Below are positions 1 to 11,506 of a stretch of DNA of 60,734 nucleotides, piece by piece (positions within the stretch are counted from its first letter, which is position 1; every line of letters starts with the position of its first letter). This stretch comes from Perkinsus olseni. Taxonomy: Eukaryota; Perkinsozoa; Perkinsida. Both the position numbers and the translations under genes were made by a program. Under the pieces are notes generated by a model that searched no databases, was not told where the DNA came from, and saw only the letters and a program-made list of their open reading frames with translations. The stretch spans positions 1-60,734 of the forward strand of contig JABANN010000152.1 of NCBI GenBank assembly GCA_013115125.1. Reading direction: 5' to 3'.

Positions 1-484
1 CGGTCGAGTAAAGGCATCTGTGAGATTCTGGGGTGAACTCAACATAGATGAGATAGTCCAACGAGGAGAGACCCCCGAGGCCAATGGCGACGATGCATCG
101 GAACATTACCAGCGACCAGAAACTCCAGGAGAAGGCAGAGGCAATGCCAGCCAGGCCCGAGATCAGTAGGGTCACCACGAACGGCCATTTACGGCCGATA
201 CGATCGCTGAGGTACCCGAAAAGTGTCGAGGAGAGCATCGAAAGAAGTGAGGTTAGGAAGGGGAAGAAGGCATAATCAGTTTGACTAAGGTTATATTCCT
301 TCATGATTCCGCCTTGAATGAAGACCACTACAAGGAGCTCTGCACAGACCGCGAAGTAGCCCACTGAACATAGGAGTAGGAGCCAGTATTGGAACTTGCC
401 ATAGCCAATGTGATCAATGACCTGCTCGACGTAGGTGGCAGAGGTAGCCACTGAGGAGATCGAGGCGCTTCGGGACTCCAACAT
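1..484 (-). CDS. MFS transporter, SV2/OCT-like, 3' part cut by window edge
   Basis: An uninterrupted frame of about 161 codons starts at an ATG (complement of 482-484) and runs off the left edge. After a short Ser-rich N-terminus it reads IDHIGYGKFQYWLLLLCSVG, the usual entry of SVOP/OCT-type transporters into helix 1. It then has the helix 2-3 loop GYLSDRIGRKWP, which matches the major-facilitator signature G-x(3)-D-R-x-G-R-[KR], followed by two more hydrophobic helices. The product is therefore a plasma or organelle membrane carrier for small organic solutes; the substrate cannot be read from the sequence. Only about four of the expected 12 helices lie in the window. No intron is needed in this part. 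The family call is firm; the subfamily is inferred. Confidence 0.85.
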   Translation of the reverse strand, partial: MLESRSASISSVATSATYVEQVIDHIGYGKFQYWLLLLCSVGYFAVCAELLVVVFIQGGIMKEYNLSQTDYAFFPFLTSLLSMLSSTLFGYLSDRIGRKWPFVVTLLISGLAGIASAFSWSFWSLVMFRCIVAIGLGGLSSLDYLIYVEFTPESHRCLYST

Positions 485-2085
485 GGAAAAAGAAGAGCGG
501 AAACTACGAGAGCGATTGGCGAGGCTGAACGAGCGAGTTGGAGCGAATGCCGTCGAAAACGGAAGGGAGACAACAACGCTACATACAACACAACCACAGT
601 CTGCGGCACACTCGCATTCAATTTCACAGAGAATGATCCACACACGGCAAGACCCGACTGTCCTCGTCCAACTACGGTTTCGATATCTTGGCCATGTAGC
701 AAAGAAATTGTACACTAAAGGGAAGAAACCTTTGTGAAGTCCTCGGAGTGACTCTAAGCGGAGCGATGCAGTGTGCGCTGAGGGCGTCTTTCCCGCACAA
801 AGCCCTTCTCAATCTCGACCACTTTCACCTTGAGTGAACTCGAGCGTTGGATTGTGAAGAATATCAAGAGCTATGAGGCTGAAACCAGCAGCCGTGATCG
901 CCAGCTGAGCTCGAGAGGTGGAGCAGGCACCGTCTCTGGATGTAGTGTGGCCCCTTCGAGTAACAGCGGGTCGGGCAACTTATGAAACATGGAAGGATGC
1001 GGGTCTATGCCGTTGATGCTGCGTTGAAATGACGTCAAGCTGCGACAGGTAGACTAGCTTGGCGAGCGACGACTGCGTAGGAGGGTCATTTTTATACGGC
1101 AACGATAGTCCTGCGATCAATGAGAGATTACGTCAGTTCCGTGCCCAGTGAGTTTCCATAACGACGACCTACAACAATGAATCCAGTGGAATCACATTGG
1201 ACATCGGGGGTTCCGGGACCCACAACGCTAGCTCTGGGAAGGTTCTAAAGCTATGCAGCTGATTGAAGACGGTCACGGCCATTGCCAGAGATTGATAAGG
1301 CATGTTGCCTACCCTGCGGAAGCTGCAAGCCAACACGACGAACTTACTCAGGGACTAAGGTGCTGATATGGGTAGCTCGCTGACGCCCCTCTCTCCACAG
1401 CTACTTTAATGATACCACTGGAGTTCGGCTGTAGTAGCCNNNNNNNNNNNNNNNNNNNNNNNNNNNNNNNNNNNNNNNNNNNNNNNNNNNNNNNNNNNNN
1501 NNNNNNNNNNNNNNNNNNNNNNNNNNNNNNNNNNNNNCCCGCCGACGCCACTCTCTCCACAGCTACTTTAATGATACCACTGGAGTTCGGCTGTAGTAGC
1601 CCGCCGACGCCACTCTCTCCACAGCTACTTTAATGATACCACTGGAGTTCGGCTGTAGTAGCCCGCCGACGCCACTCTCTCCACAGCTGCAAGTCCTCTC
1701 CTTTCCGTGGGTCACTAATAGACGAGTACCCACCATCCCACATCCAGCCGATGACCTAATTCCATGAGTATCTTTCGGAGATGACTCAGCCGAGGCCGCC
1801 GGAAAACGACGACATCAAAGAGAGCAACTCCATGATGCTGCCCAACAGTCGCGCCAGTAGCTCGTTGCAGTTGTCCTTTCCCCGCCCCATTCAGGTACGC
1901 TCGGTACGCGACACAGCAAAACAACAACAGTTAGTCGGCACATCCTCCTATGATACTGAGAATCCTGACATCATGAGAACAGCATCATCACTGAGCTGCT
2001 GTGATAATGACATGACGAGATCGCCATTGGCACTACGGTAAACAGTGTCATCGTCATGATGAGCAGAGGGCCCTGCACGCCTCGG
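485..2085. other. Non-coding stretch with 62-bp tandem repeat and sequence gap
   Basis: No convincing gene was found over these 1.6 kb. Short open frames on both strands have no recognisable domain and low-complexity composition. The part 1398-1690 is the tandem repeat listed separately. Because the MFS gene reads leftwards from 484, part of this stretch is its upstream region. Confidence 0.5.
1398..1690. repeat. 62-bp tandem repeat interrupted by assembly gap
   Basis: Units begin with CAGCTACTTTAATGATACC at 1398, 1560 and 1622, and a diverged unit starts at 1684. The last three starts are exactly 62 bases apart. Positions 1440-1537 are all N, so the copy number is unknown and the array was collapsed or left unresolved in assembly. 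Each unit ends in a pyrimidine-rich CTCTCTCCACAG, which looks like a 3' splice site, but no exon flanks it. Confidence 0.9.
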
Positions 2086-3331
2086 TTAGTTTGGGTTCAC
2101 CATCAGAGCAATCTTTCCTTCACCGAAATCGACGTGAACACTACAAGCCCTGAAGAGCGGTGTCCCCAAGACCCTAAGGCCACTCTGTTGTTGCATCAGG
2201 ATCACTGTCTCCCTCTTACCAATGTTCTTACAATACCGTCTCGGGTGTATCTTGAAAGGGATGGACTTCCGGCCATCACCCAACTGCAGGACGAGTGTCG
2301 GGAGATAAGGGAGCGCTTCCCTTTTGATGTGCAGGGAGCCCGAGTCCCCTCTCCTGTATAGGAGATCTATCTGTTCGTCTCTGAAGCCATTCGACTTCAA
2401 GCTCACCCGGAGCTTCCCTTCTACGATTCCGAGCAGATCCGGATGGGGCAGGTGAATGCGATTTGCTCCCGTATCCATAACTGTCAGGATCGACCTTGGA
2501 TACTTTTCCGTAGCCGAAAGATTCCCGTCTCTTGCATCGACCACGGCCACCGAGGACACCAACGTTCTCGGGAGCGTCGGACTATGTTCAGAACCATACG
2601 GGAAGTGGAAGAAGGAGTAGTTGCTCTCCTTCGACTCGGTCACAGTGTCACCAATCGTCAACTGACCCGAGACGAAATCGAAGCTCTGCGCATGTGTCTC
2701 GGTCCGAAGGGTGTAGGACATGCGGTGAATCAAGTTGTGATGGATAAGCCCCTCGAGGAAGCTCCCATCGACACTCGAGTTCCGTACGGACTGTTTCAAG
2801 CTTGGTGGCAGGCCGGAGAGCCCGAGGAAGAGGTCTGACGCCGGGGATCCAGGAAGTGGCCCGGGCGACTCTGAAGGTGAAGGGAGTTGGAGTGTGATCA
2901 TCACCCAGTGAAAGCATGCCCGTCCTTCTGATAGTCTCGATGGCTGCGTTGCCTACGAAGCCTGACTTGGCTGTTGTGTTGGCGTTGAAGACACAGGGCG
3001 TTATCTTCGGACAGAAGTAGCAACCGGAGTGTGACTTGCCGCACGCCCCTTTGCCGTACTTCTCCTCGTACCAGTCACCGTCCATCACGACTAGGTCCCA
3101 ATAGCCAGTGTCTACTAGCAGGTCTACAGCTTGCCCGTCTATGGAGACTTTGGTGAAGCCCCGGTCGATTGGCATTGTTAGAGCAGGGGCAGCCCCCTTG
3201 GCAGGATCACGCTCGGGTTGTACTCGACAGAAGACAGGCACTGTGACTTTGAGGAGGATGGCCATAGTAGAGGCCATAGTTATCATCAGGGGAGGATAGG
3301 CTAGAAGAGCCACTACTTGGCAAATGCCCAA
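2086..3331 (-). CDS. Pepsin-type (A1) aspartic protease, secretory
   Basis: The protein (about 400 aa) begins with a hydrophobic leader containing MITMASTMAILLKVTVPVF, a signal peptide or anchor, so it should enter the secretory or lysosomal route. Both catalytic Asp loops of the family are present: LLVDTGYWDL in the N-lobe and LTVMDTGANR in the C-lobe. A Cys-rich segment follows the first DTG. Two open frames must be joined. A GT-AG intron of only 34 nt (2871-2904) does this exactly and gives LSLESPG...SDLFLGLSG, which matches the pepsin segment before helix hN. Without the intron the frame breaks at that point. Stop at 2086-2088. It is transcribed divergently from the gene starting at 3548. 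The family is firm; the substrate is unknown. Confidence 0.85.
2871..2904 (-). other. 34-nt spliceosomal intron in aspartic protease
   Basis: On the minus strand the segment starts GTGATG and ends ACCTTCAG. Removing it restores the pepsin reading frame between the two lobes. It is inferred from frame and homology, not from transcripts. Confidence 0.7.
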
Positions 3332-3547
3332 GTAAGGCCTTCAGGGTAGTGGTGGTTGACAATAGACGAACTACGCGCGTCTCAACACTGCAAATCTTGC
3401 AGCCTTACCGACACTAGCAATTCCTCCACGCTTCTATCTAATACGTCGTCACGAAGAAGGACCCGAGTATCTTAGGTTGATCGCTGTCTGATACAGATCG
3501 ACTATCCACTACATCGTCTTGTGTTGCAGACCCGTTCGTCGTTCCCA

Positions 3548-5032
3548 ATGGCATTTCCCTGTCCGATTTCCCCCTCTGCTTCAACTCCATCATCACCATC
3601 ATCAACAGCAGAGCATCCTCAGTTCGCCCCTCGACGGCCATTCAACCCGAACTGTCCCGTACGACCACACGTCTATCACCTCTACGGCGTCTCGTTAGTG
3701 CATGAACCAGAGCTCATCAAAGCCTACGGTGGAGGGCATCACGACGCTGTCGGGATAGAATGGGTTGATGATGCATCCTGCAACCTCGTCTACCCCGATG
3801 CTCACTCGGCCAAGTCCTCGCTGTTGCCGCAACTCGCAGGGTCGGAGTTACCGCCTTCGGACGGCTCCTGGCTGCCTTGCAGACCTCTCAGGAAGGTGGG
3901 AGTCGGTCTAGGTGGAGACAAGTCATTTATGGAGGCCACAGAGCTCCAGATCAGGGTCGCCACCACCGCGGACGTGAAGGACCTCCATCATAAAGGGGAT
4001 GTCGATTCTACCTACTATCAGCTCAACTGCGACCGAGTGGTGCGTCGGAAGCTGTCTTATCATGGTCAGGAGTGGCACAGGAAGAAGCAGGAGAGACGGG
4101 ACAATTATTATAAGGCCAAGCAAGAGGCAGTGGCAGAGCCAGCTGCTACTGCACCGAGGATCGGTCTCGACGGCTATGCTACTGCCGCTATGAATCCTCT
4201 GTTGTTCTTGAGGGCATCTAACTCCACTATGGAGGTTGACAAGAAGGGAGATCTTCTGAGTATGGTCAACAAAGCGGAGGACTCTGCCGGCTTTGGTAAG
4301 GCGGAGGTGCAGGGTGGTGGAAAGGGGAAAGGGCGGAAAAGGCAGAGTGTCGACGGTATCTTGCACTCGACTTCGGCTGATAAAAGACAGGTTAACCTGC
4401 CGATTGCAGTGGTGAAGTTCTGTAAAAGATATCGTCTGAAGTATGAGGCCGTTAGATTGCGGAAAACATATCGCAGTATTTCCTTTGGCCAGCAGAAGTC
4501 GCTGAAGAACGGCGGCCCTCCGGAGGCCCCTCCGTGGGAGGTCTACGTGGCGGCTAATGGCCTGCAGGAGACCACGCTCGCCCATGCCGTTTGGATATCT
4601 ATTGGGGACTGGCAGAAGGAGGAAGGGGTGGATAAGCTTCTTCAAAGGAGGGTGGTAGTATTGGTACCCCATGTACCGGGTACGGGGGTATCTCTGGATA
4701 TGATTTCGGAGAAATGTGGTATGAAGGCTAAGACGGTGTCGGTATCTCACATGCAGAAGGAGTTGGGATTTCCGCCCATGGTGTGTCCACCGTTCGGCCA
4801 CCAGTTCGCGCCGAATGTCGTCAAATCTGGGGTTGATGCTGGCTCTTTACAACCCCCGAAGATTCTCATCAGCGAGGATCTTATTGCCTCGCCCATGGTC
4901 GTCTTCGACCTCGGTAATAATGCGATCAAAATATCGGGAAGTCAACTGAAACGGTTGATCGATTTGGGACCCGACAGTGGTTGTGATGTGGTCTCCTGCG
5001 GATCGGGTATCTTAGTTAAGAAGGCTGCGTGA
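3548..5032 (+). CDS. NCBP3-like RNA-binding domain fused to YbaK-like deacylase domain
   Basis: A single uninterrupted frame of 494 aa from the ATG at 3548; an upstream in-frame extension lacks an ATG. Residues ~45-85 read HVYHLYGVSLVH...IEWVDDASCNLVY, the RRM-like core of nuclear cap-binding protein 3. Further on, LQIRVATTADVKD matches the second conserved NCBP3 block. A Lys/Arg-rich linker follows. The C-terminal ~170 residues (WEVYVAANGLQETT to the end) resemble the YbaK/ProXp aminoacyl-tRNA deacylase fold, with GFPPMVCPPFGHQ corresponding to the G-x-V-x-P-F-G-H loop. NCBP3 acts in nuclear mRNA export and YbaK-type domains hydrolyse mischarged tRNA. I know of no protein that joins the two, so a joint role is unclear. 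The frame is continuous, so the fusion is not an annotation artefact. Confidence 0.7.
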   Translation: MAFPCPISPSASTPSSPSSTAEHPQFAPRRPFNPNCPVRPHVYHLYGVSLVHEPELIKAYGGGHHDAVGIEWVDDASCNLVYPDAHSAKSSLLPQLAGSELPPSDGSWLPCRPLRKVGVGLGGDKSFMEATELQIRVATTADVKDLHHKGDVDSTYYQLNCDRVVRRKLSYHGQEWHRKKQERRDNYYKAKQEAVAEPAATAPRIGLDGYATAAMNPLLFLRASNSTMEVDKKGDLLSMVNKAEDSAGFGKAEVQGGGKGKGRKRQSVDGILHSTSADKRQVNLPIAVVKFCKRYRLKYEAVRLRKTYRSISFGQQKSLKNGGPPEAPPWEVYVAANGLQETTLAHAVWISIGDWQKEEGVDKLLQRRVVVLVPHVPGTGVSLDMISEKCGMKAKTVSVSHMQKELGFPPMVCPPFGHQFAPNVVKSGVDAGSLQPPKILISEDLIASPMVVFDLGNNAIKISGSQLKRLIDLGPDSGCDVVSCGSGILVKKAA

Positions 5033-5214
5033 TGGAGGTTAGCCTGTGGGACACTGTAATATTGTATCTTTGCTTCGTCGAGAGTATCTTCGAAGTTTCC
5101 TATAACGTCGGTTTGATTCAGCTACTCCTTGCGTTCAAGTGCTCACGGCGGAGCGGCCGCCGATTTCTCAGTTTGTGCCTTAGCCTTTCGCCTGTCTGCT
5201 GTCGCTTCTCCAAG

Positions 5215-7164
5215 ATGTCAAAAATCTTCCGCGTGCGCAAGATACTCTGCAGATGTGTCTTGATGATGCTGGTTGTGGTGATGGTGAATGGTTGGGATGT
5301 TGATGGTCATGAGGCTGTGGGTATGGTAGCGATGTCGGCGTTGGACGGACGAGCGTCTAACCAGTTGAAGAGGTTACTGCAGGGAAAAGATGCTGTTGAG
5401 GATGCGGGTAGGACGCAGCCGTAGTGGGAATACCGACAGGCGATGGGGTCGAACTTGGAACCAATCGAGTGTTGAGCGGGCGTCCTGACCATTAGGCCAT
5501 GAGTATCTTTCAGGATGGGCCCACAAGGCAGAGTCGGCCATCCCGTGGTCGAAGCCACTTCATTTTATACAACAGCCTGAGCCGTTCTCGAACACTCTGG
5601 TCATCAACGACATCACATGCCCTGACGGCCAGTGCCTCTTAGAAGCCATCAAGATATTCTACGACCAAGCTAAAGGGGACACTTCCAAGGTCATAACTGG
5701 AGGCGTCAGAATCACACTTATCGTGCAGCCTATCTCAGTCCTCCCAGAAGGACAGGTTGATGAGGTCGTCAACGAGGTTTCCAGTACAGGTTACAGATGC
5801 GGATGCTGTGCGGTTCCTCATCAATCTCATAGGGGACATGCACCAGCCCCTTCATGAGGGCTTTCTGAGTAGTACTGGGAGTGGCCATCTAAGCGTTGGC
5901 CAGTTCGGGTCAAGATCGTTAGACGGGAAGTGTTCATGCTCTCATTCGTTCAGCTGACGACTTTGGTAGGAGGACTCTGGTGAAGTTGCCCAATGGTTCG
6001 GTGATGTCCCTCTATGAGGTAGTACAGGGGAACGCCCACAGTCACTGCCTGGAAGGCCTCGATATCTTTCGTAAGGAAGAACTAATGTTATCGCTTTGTC
6101 GGTCACTGTGGGGTGGCCGCGTGGTCTGGGGTTCGTTAACGAAACTTGGTGAATCGTGAGCGGAGTAGTCGAGGTGACCTTGTCTTTAGTTGTGGGACCA
6201 TGACATCATCCAGTCGACGATTCAGAATCATCCGCAGTTTTGGTGGAGCGGCTGGACTCATATTCAGAGGGTGGACACGAGTGTAAGCTATTTTGTATCT
6301 TGCATGGTTGGAGATAAGATTCTTGTCCCGCTAGACTTACAACGCGGACAAGAAGGCTTGGCAGGAGGACAACACGGCGGCCCTCACGAAGTGGTGCCAA
6401 GAAAATGCCGAGTTTGCGAATCAATTGTACTAGCCGGGGATCGAACCGGGGACCTTCAGCTTATCCTGTATCAGCATCTACACCAACCCGTTGACCAATG
6501 AACGCTTCCCACTCGGCGGTGATGCTCCTATCGAGGTGGATGCCGCTCTGTTGGACAAGTGGCGTCAGTTGCTGATACAGCGCATCCTCCTCGCCGGCTC
6601 GAGGACGGCCATCATATTAAATGATCTCCTCGAGTCGAGCGCCGCTCCTGGCTTACGATCGGTAGTAATACTATCGCCTGGATTCCACTCGTACGACTCG
6701 CGTAGATGATCCTCTGCACCTCTCGGATTACTCTCGACCGTCGCTCATCTCTCAAAACGATCGTCCGAACCACGGCATAGTTGAACCATATTCTTATCAG
6801 CGGAAAATGCCATCGGGCGCGGATTTCCTCTAAAATTTTACGAAGCCTACTGGAAGGATATGCTGTAGAGCTCTCGGTGGATTTGCCTTCTCTTCAGGGA
6901 AGCATCGTCACGCCACCGGTGGCTGATGAGATCGAGATCGATGATTTGGAGTTCGGCAACGGTCAGCCTGCTCGGCGGCGTCAGAAATTGGATACCACAT
7001 CGGACATCCTCCTGCAGCTGGGCGTCCTCGCAGTTGTGGTTGTCATTGCTTTGGCCGCTTACTTGCTCTTCATGATGGTTTCCAAGAGTAAGGGTAAGGC
7101 TGGTGAGGCCGGCGGGCTCAGGCTGCCGACGGTCGTACAGAGCAAAAAGGAAATGCTCGATTGA
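5215..7164 (+). CDS. S1/P1-type nuclease, secreted, with C-terminal membrane anchor
   Basis: A signal peptide (MSKIFRV...VVVMVNG) is followed by W-D-V-D-G-H, reproducing the Trp1/His6 zinc ligands of nuclease P1 with exact spacing. Exons 5215-5407, 5514-5689, 5739-5868, 5954-6018, 6190-6282 and 6335-6426, then from 6475, join in frame. They give LHFI, GDMHQPLH, LYELWDHDII, KWCQENAEFANQ and the helix ending GSRTAIILN. Three metal ligands differ from P1: the Asp of the WAD motif is His, the His of VHFIGD is Asn (LINLIGD), and the His of NLHxxWD is Tyr. The last open frame (to 7164) ends in LAVVVVIALAAYLLFMMV plus a basic tail, like the membrane-anchored nucleases of trypanosomatids. Splicing between 6620 and 6895 is unresolved. 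The family is sure; activity is doubtful because of the altered ligands. Confidence 0.8.
5408..5513 (-). repeat. tRNA-like sequence inside nuclease intron 1 (antisense)
   Basis: The 106-nt intron (GT at 5408, TTTCAG at 5513) carries, on the minus strand, TGGCCTAATGGTCAGGACG. This is nearly the A box/D-arm of tRNA-Arg (TGGCCTAATGGATAAGG). About 35 nt later comes AGTTCGACCCC, one mismatch from the B box GGTTCRANNCC. It looks like a tRNA-derived insertion that now forms most of the intron. Confidence 0.6.
6019..6189 (+). repeat. tRNA-Leu/Ser-like 5' half in nuclease intron 4
   Basis: This 171-nt intron contains GGTGGCCGCGTGGTCTGGGG on the sense strand (near 6110-6130). It closely resembles the A box and D-arm of tRNA-Leu/Ser (TGGCCGAGTGGTC). 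The downstream half is decayed and no good B box is seen, so this is weaker than the other copies. Confidence 0.4.
6283..6334 (+). repeat. Dispersed motif copy in nuclease intron 5
   Basis: This 52-nt intron carries CTATTTTGTATCTTGCATG, a copy of the dispersed consensus TATTTTGTATCTTRCA, in the orientation of the gene. The same consensus occurs near 7258, 8675, 15220, 22900 and 57372. Confidence 0.55.
6427..6474 (-). repeat. tRNA 3'-half-like sequence making up a 48-nt nuclease intron
   Basis: The intron (GTACTAG...GTATCAG) contains on the minus strand an exact B box, GGTTCGATCCC (6437-6447), with four of five possible T-stem pairs and an acceptor-like tail that supplies the GT donor. Splicing gives FANQF-IYTNPLTNERF in frame. 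Confidence 0.6.
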
Positions 7165-7523
7165 AGTGTCTTCGCTGGTATACCCGATTTTTCAATGATC
7201 CTCGTGGGAGAGGCTGGGTCACTTCAACCGCTACTATTGCTAATATTCTTTACCCGACCTATTTTGTATCAATCTAAGATACAGAAGAAAATAACCGCGT
7301 CGTTTCCCGTTTGAGTTCTCGTTGGGTTTGTCGAGTTGCCCTAATCGATGTCGTCGGGAGGATGCTCTGAGTTGGACTTTCTGCTGCCGGTAGGACTTAT
7401 CGGGATGGTATTTTTCCCTCTTCACTCGAGGTCCACATAGGTCGATAAGATACCCGCAGTACGTCGCTGTTTTGCAGCCATCGTGAGCAGGTCTGCCTCA
7501 TTGAATGCTTCTTGTTGTTGATT
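7165..7523. other. Intergenic region with copies of the GTATC/GATAC motif
   Basis: No coding potential seen. 7257-7285 holds ACCTATTTTGTATC, seven bases, then GATACAGAAG, an inverted pair related to the dispersed consensus. AAGATACCCGCAG at about 7448 may be an intron end or trans-splice acceptor before the RA-PH gene. Confidence 0.4.
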
Positions 7524-8669
7524 ATGAACAGCCTCTTCCTTTCGGCGACGGCCCTTCAACAGCAGCGTTCGCCACTAAGGCCGACCTCTCCCGCTACAAA
7601 TAGTAGTATCGGAGGGGTTCACCAACCTGAAAGCTCGGGGAAATGTGGTATTGAAAGATCAGTACGCGTCTATTTCATTGATAATACGTATCGTGAAGTC
7701 CGTCATTTATCGACCGACACGACGGTTTCGGAGCTCCTGTATAAACTACAGCAGAAGGACACCTCAGTTGGCCGGATGAATTTGTATTTTGTGGCGAGCG
7801 GTCGTCGAACAGTTTGCGAACGGAAGCTAGAGGAGTCCGAAAGGCCTCTGGCCATCGTCACCGAATCTGATGGGCCTGGCAAGCTCGTAGCTCATCCGCC
7901 AGGGGAAAAGATACCATCGAAGATACTTCCTGAGGAGGTGGAGGATGTCGCTGGGGATGTGCTCAGGAGAGGCACTCTTGATAAACTATCGTCCAATGGG
8001 AAGAAGTGGAAGCCTCGGGAGTTCACGTTACGGCCGTCGACGCTGGCCTATCAGAGCGGTGACAAACCGGCGAGGGTATCGGAATTGGTGAATTGCGAGA
8101 AAGTTGTCGCGGGGGACGGGCGGAGCGATGCTGGTGAAACGAAGAGAATCTTTAGGGTTGTCATGGACACACGTACGTTGACCCTGCGAGCTGCCACTAC
8201 CTCTGACCGGGATGTGTGGGTCCTGTCGGTGGCCAAGAGCGCTGCAATACTGAAGGAGAATCGGATACTCGAGCAAGCGTGTCGGGCGATGAAGGAAAAT
8301 AATAAGAGGCGGATAGATTCCGAGATCAAGGGGTTGTTCTCTTTGACGCAGAGTTTGGATTCTCTCCTCAGCTTCTCGTGCGAGGCTCGGGACGTCTTCT
8401 TGAGTCATACTACGGACTGTATTGAGAGTGGTGGTGGGCAGGGGGGAGATGAAATCGATTACGAGGGCGTGCGCGACTACGTCCTGGGGTATGAGGACCC
8501 GGATGTGCGGCAAAATATGAGTGAGGAGGAGTATGCGAAGGTCGATGGTTGGTTGAGGAGGACGGCGTTCCCGAACATAGTAAATCGGATGTCTTTTCTG
8601 ACACGTCTGGCTCAAATCTACGCCTCGAAGCCGCGTCGATCGGACAGCTATTCGCAGTATCTTGACTAG
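7524..8669 (+). CDS. Ras-association (RA) plus pleckstrin homology (PH) domain protein
   Basis: A single-exon frame of 381 aa from the ATG at 7524. Residues ~50-110 (RVYFIDNTYREVRHLSTDTT ... LYFVASGRR) have the ubiquitin-fold pattern of an RA/FERM-F1 domain. Residues ~150-240 (RRGTLDKLSSNGKKWKPREF ... DRDVWVLSV) follow the PH pattern with the invariant C-terminal Trp. The RA-PH order is that of the Grb7/RIAM adaptors, which bind a Ras-family GTPase and a phosphoinositide membrane. The C-terminal ~130 residues are helical and unrecognised. The stop lies just before a copy of the dispersed motif (8672-8693), so a further downstream exon cannot be excluded. Domain calls are by pattern only. Confidence 0.6.
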   Translation: MNSLFLSATALQQQRSPLRPTSPATNSSIGGVHQPESSGKCGIERSVRVYFIDNTYREVRHLSTDTTVSELLYKLQQKDTSVGRMNLYFVASGRRTVCERKLEESERPLAIVTESDGPGKLVAHPPGEKIPSKILPEEVEDVAGDVLRRGTLDKLSSNGKKWKPREFTLRPSTLAYQSGDKPARVSELVNCEKVVAGDGRSDAGETKRIFRVVMDTRTLTLRAATTSDRDVWVLSVAKSAAILKENRILEQACRAMKENNKRRIDSEIKGLFSLTQSLDSLLSFSCEARDVFLSHTTDCIESGGGQGGDEIDYEGVRDYVLGYEDPDVRQNMSEEEYAKVDGWLRRTAFPNIVNRMSFLTRLAQIYASKPRRSDSYSQYLD

Positions 8670-8671
8670 AC

Positions 8672-8693
8672 GCGTGTAAGATACAGAATAGGT
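8672..8693 (+). repeat. Dispersed motif copy after RA-PH gene
   Basis: CGTGTAAGATACAGAATAGG followed by TC matches, in reverse, the element inside the Rieske intron at 15217-15241. GTATCTT at 8658 and AAGATAC at 8678 form a small inverted pair. Confidence 0.5.
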
Positions 8694-8802
8694 CAGGTTC
8701 GGTACCACTCATGTAATATCGATCACCATTCTCTACCTTTTTGCCGATCTCTCGTCGTGTTTTGCTGCGGTTCCTCGTGCATTTTCAAGATTGTTTTTCT
8801 CT

Positions 8803-10734
<1,932 letters not shown>

Positions 10735-11323
10735 GGTAGTGTGGGAGGAGGGCCAGCAGAGGGCAGCTCGACGGATGGCTTCCTCTCTCGACGCCACCAC
10801 CGCGCAGGACATGCCCGATCGTGTCCTTACCGAGGCTGACCTCCGCCCCCCTGCTTCATTGAAGGCTGGTGAGCCACGAGCTTAGAGGGTAGAGACTAAT
10901 ATCCATGTCCGCTTTCCCACCATCGCCAACCGTTCTCTCCACTGGGGTGGTGTAAGCATTATGCCTGCTGTACTTGTACTACTAATCCGACTCATGGTCT
11001 TCGTAAGTAACATCGAAAGTCTTCCTGTTGTCGATCCTCCCTTCCAGTGTAGCTGTTCGTGTGCCTTCTCCCTTTCGACACTCTTTATGTTTGCCATTCT
11101 TCCAGTCACTGCTAGTTGTATGGTGTTCTTCTCATATTCACGAGGCCTCTGCTGCTCCAGCTGGGGCGAAGACCGGGAAGGGGAGTAGTTTTCCATCATC
11201 CAAGGCTCGGTCTTACTCCCCCTTCGGATTGCTTTCGGCGTCTCCCCGTCCTCCATCGCTACAGACCGTCCAACGGTCCATCCAACGATTGATGTAGACT
11301 TCCCTCTTTAAGTATCTTTCATA
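10735..11323. other. Region without a firm gene
   Basis: A 36-codon frame starts at 10774 (MASSLDATTAQDMPDR...). Opposing frames cover 10882-11256 with no known motif. I see no domain and do not call a gene. Confidence 0.4.
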
Positions 11324-11506
11324 ATGAGCACCCTTGAAGATATCCGTAAAGCACGGCATGAGCTCTGGCTGCGGCAGAAGGCTGCCGCCTCCGCCCCCGA
11401 TGATGATGCCAACGACGACGCAGCTCCGAAGGGTGGTAGGAAGAGACCGCGGGATGACATCGGAGGTGGGTGTCGGCAGGTGGTGTTGAGACACTTCCTC
11501 TTCTAG
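11324..11506 (+). other. Short open frame, possible upstream exon of the TDP2 gene
   Basis: A 60-codon frame from an ATG directly after GTATCTTTCATA. It begins MSTLEDIRKARHELWLRQ and continues with an acidic and Lys/Arg-rich stretch. A GT-rich donor-like site follows DDIGG. It could be a 5' exon of the TDP2-like gene or an upstream ORF; no join to the next exon could be proved. Confidence 0.35.

Noticed and set aside
3923-4801. 292-codon minus-strand frame inside the NCBP3-YbaK gene
   Set aside because: Antisense to a gene with recognisable domains; the minus translation has no motif and unusual composition.
8028-8708. 226-codon minus-strand frame over the RA-PH gene
   Set aside because: Shadow of the plus-strand gene; no domain and an Arg/Pro/His-rich composition typical of antisense.
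10882-11256. 124-codon minus-strand frame as a gene
   Set aside because: No motif, no splice partner and mixed low-complexity composition.
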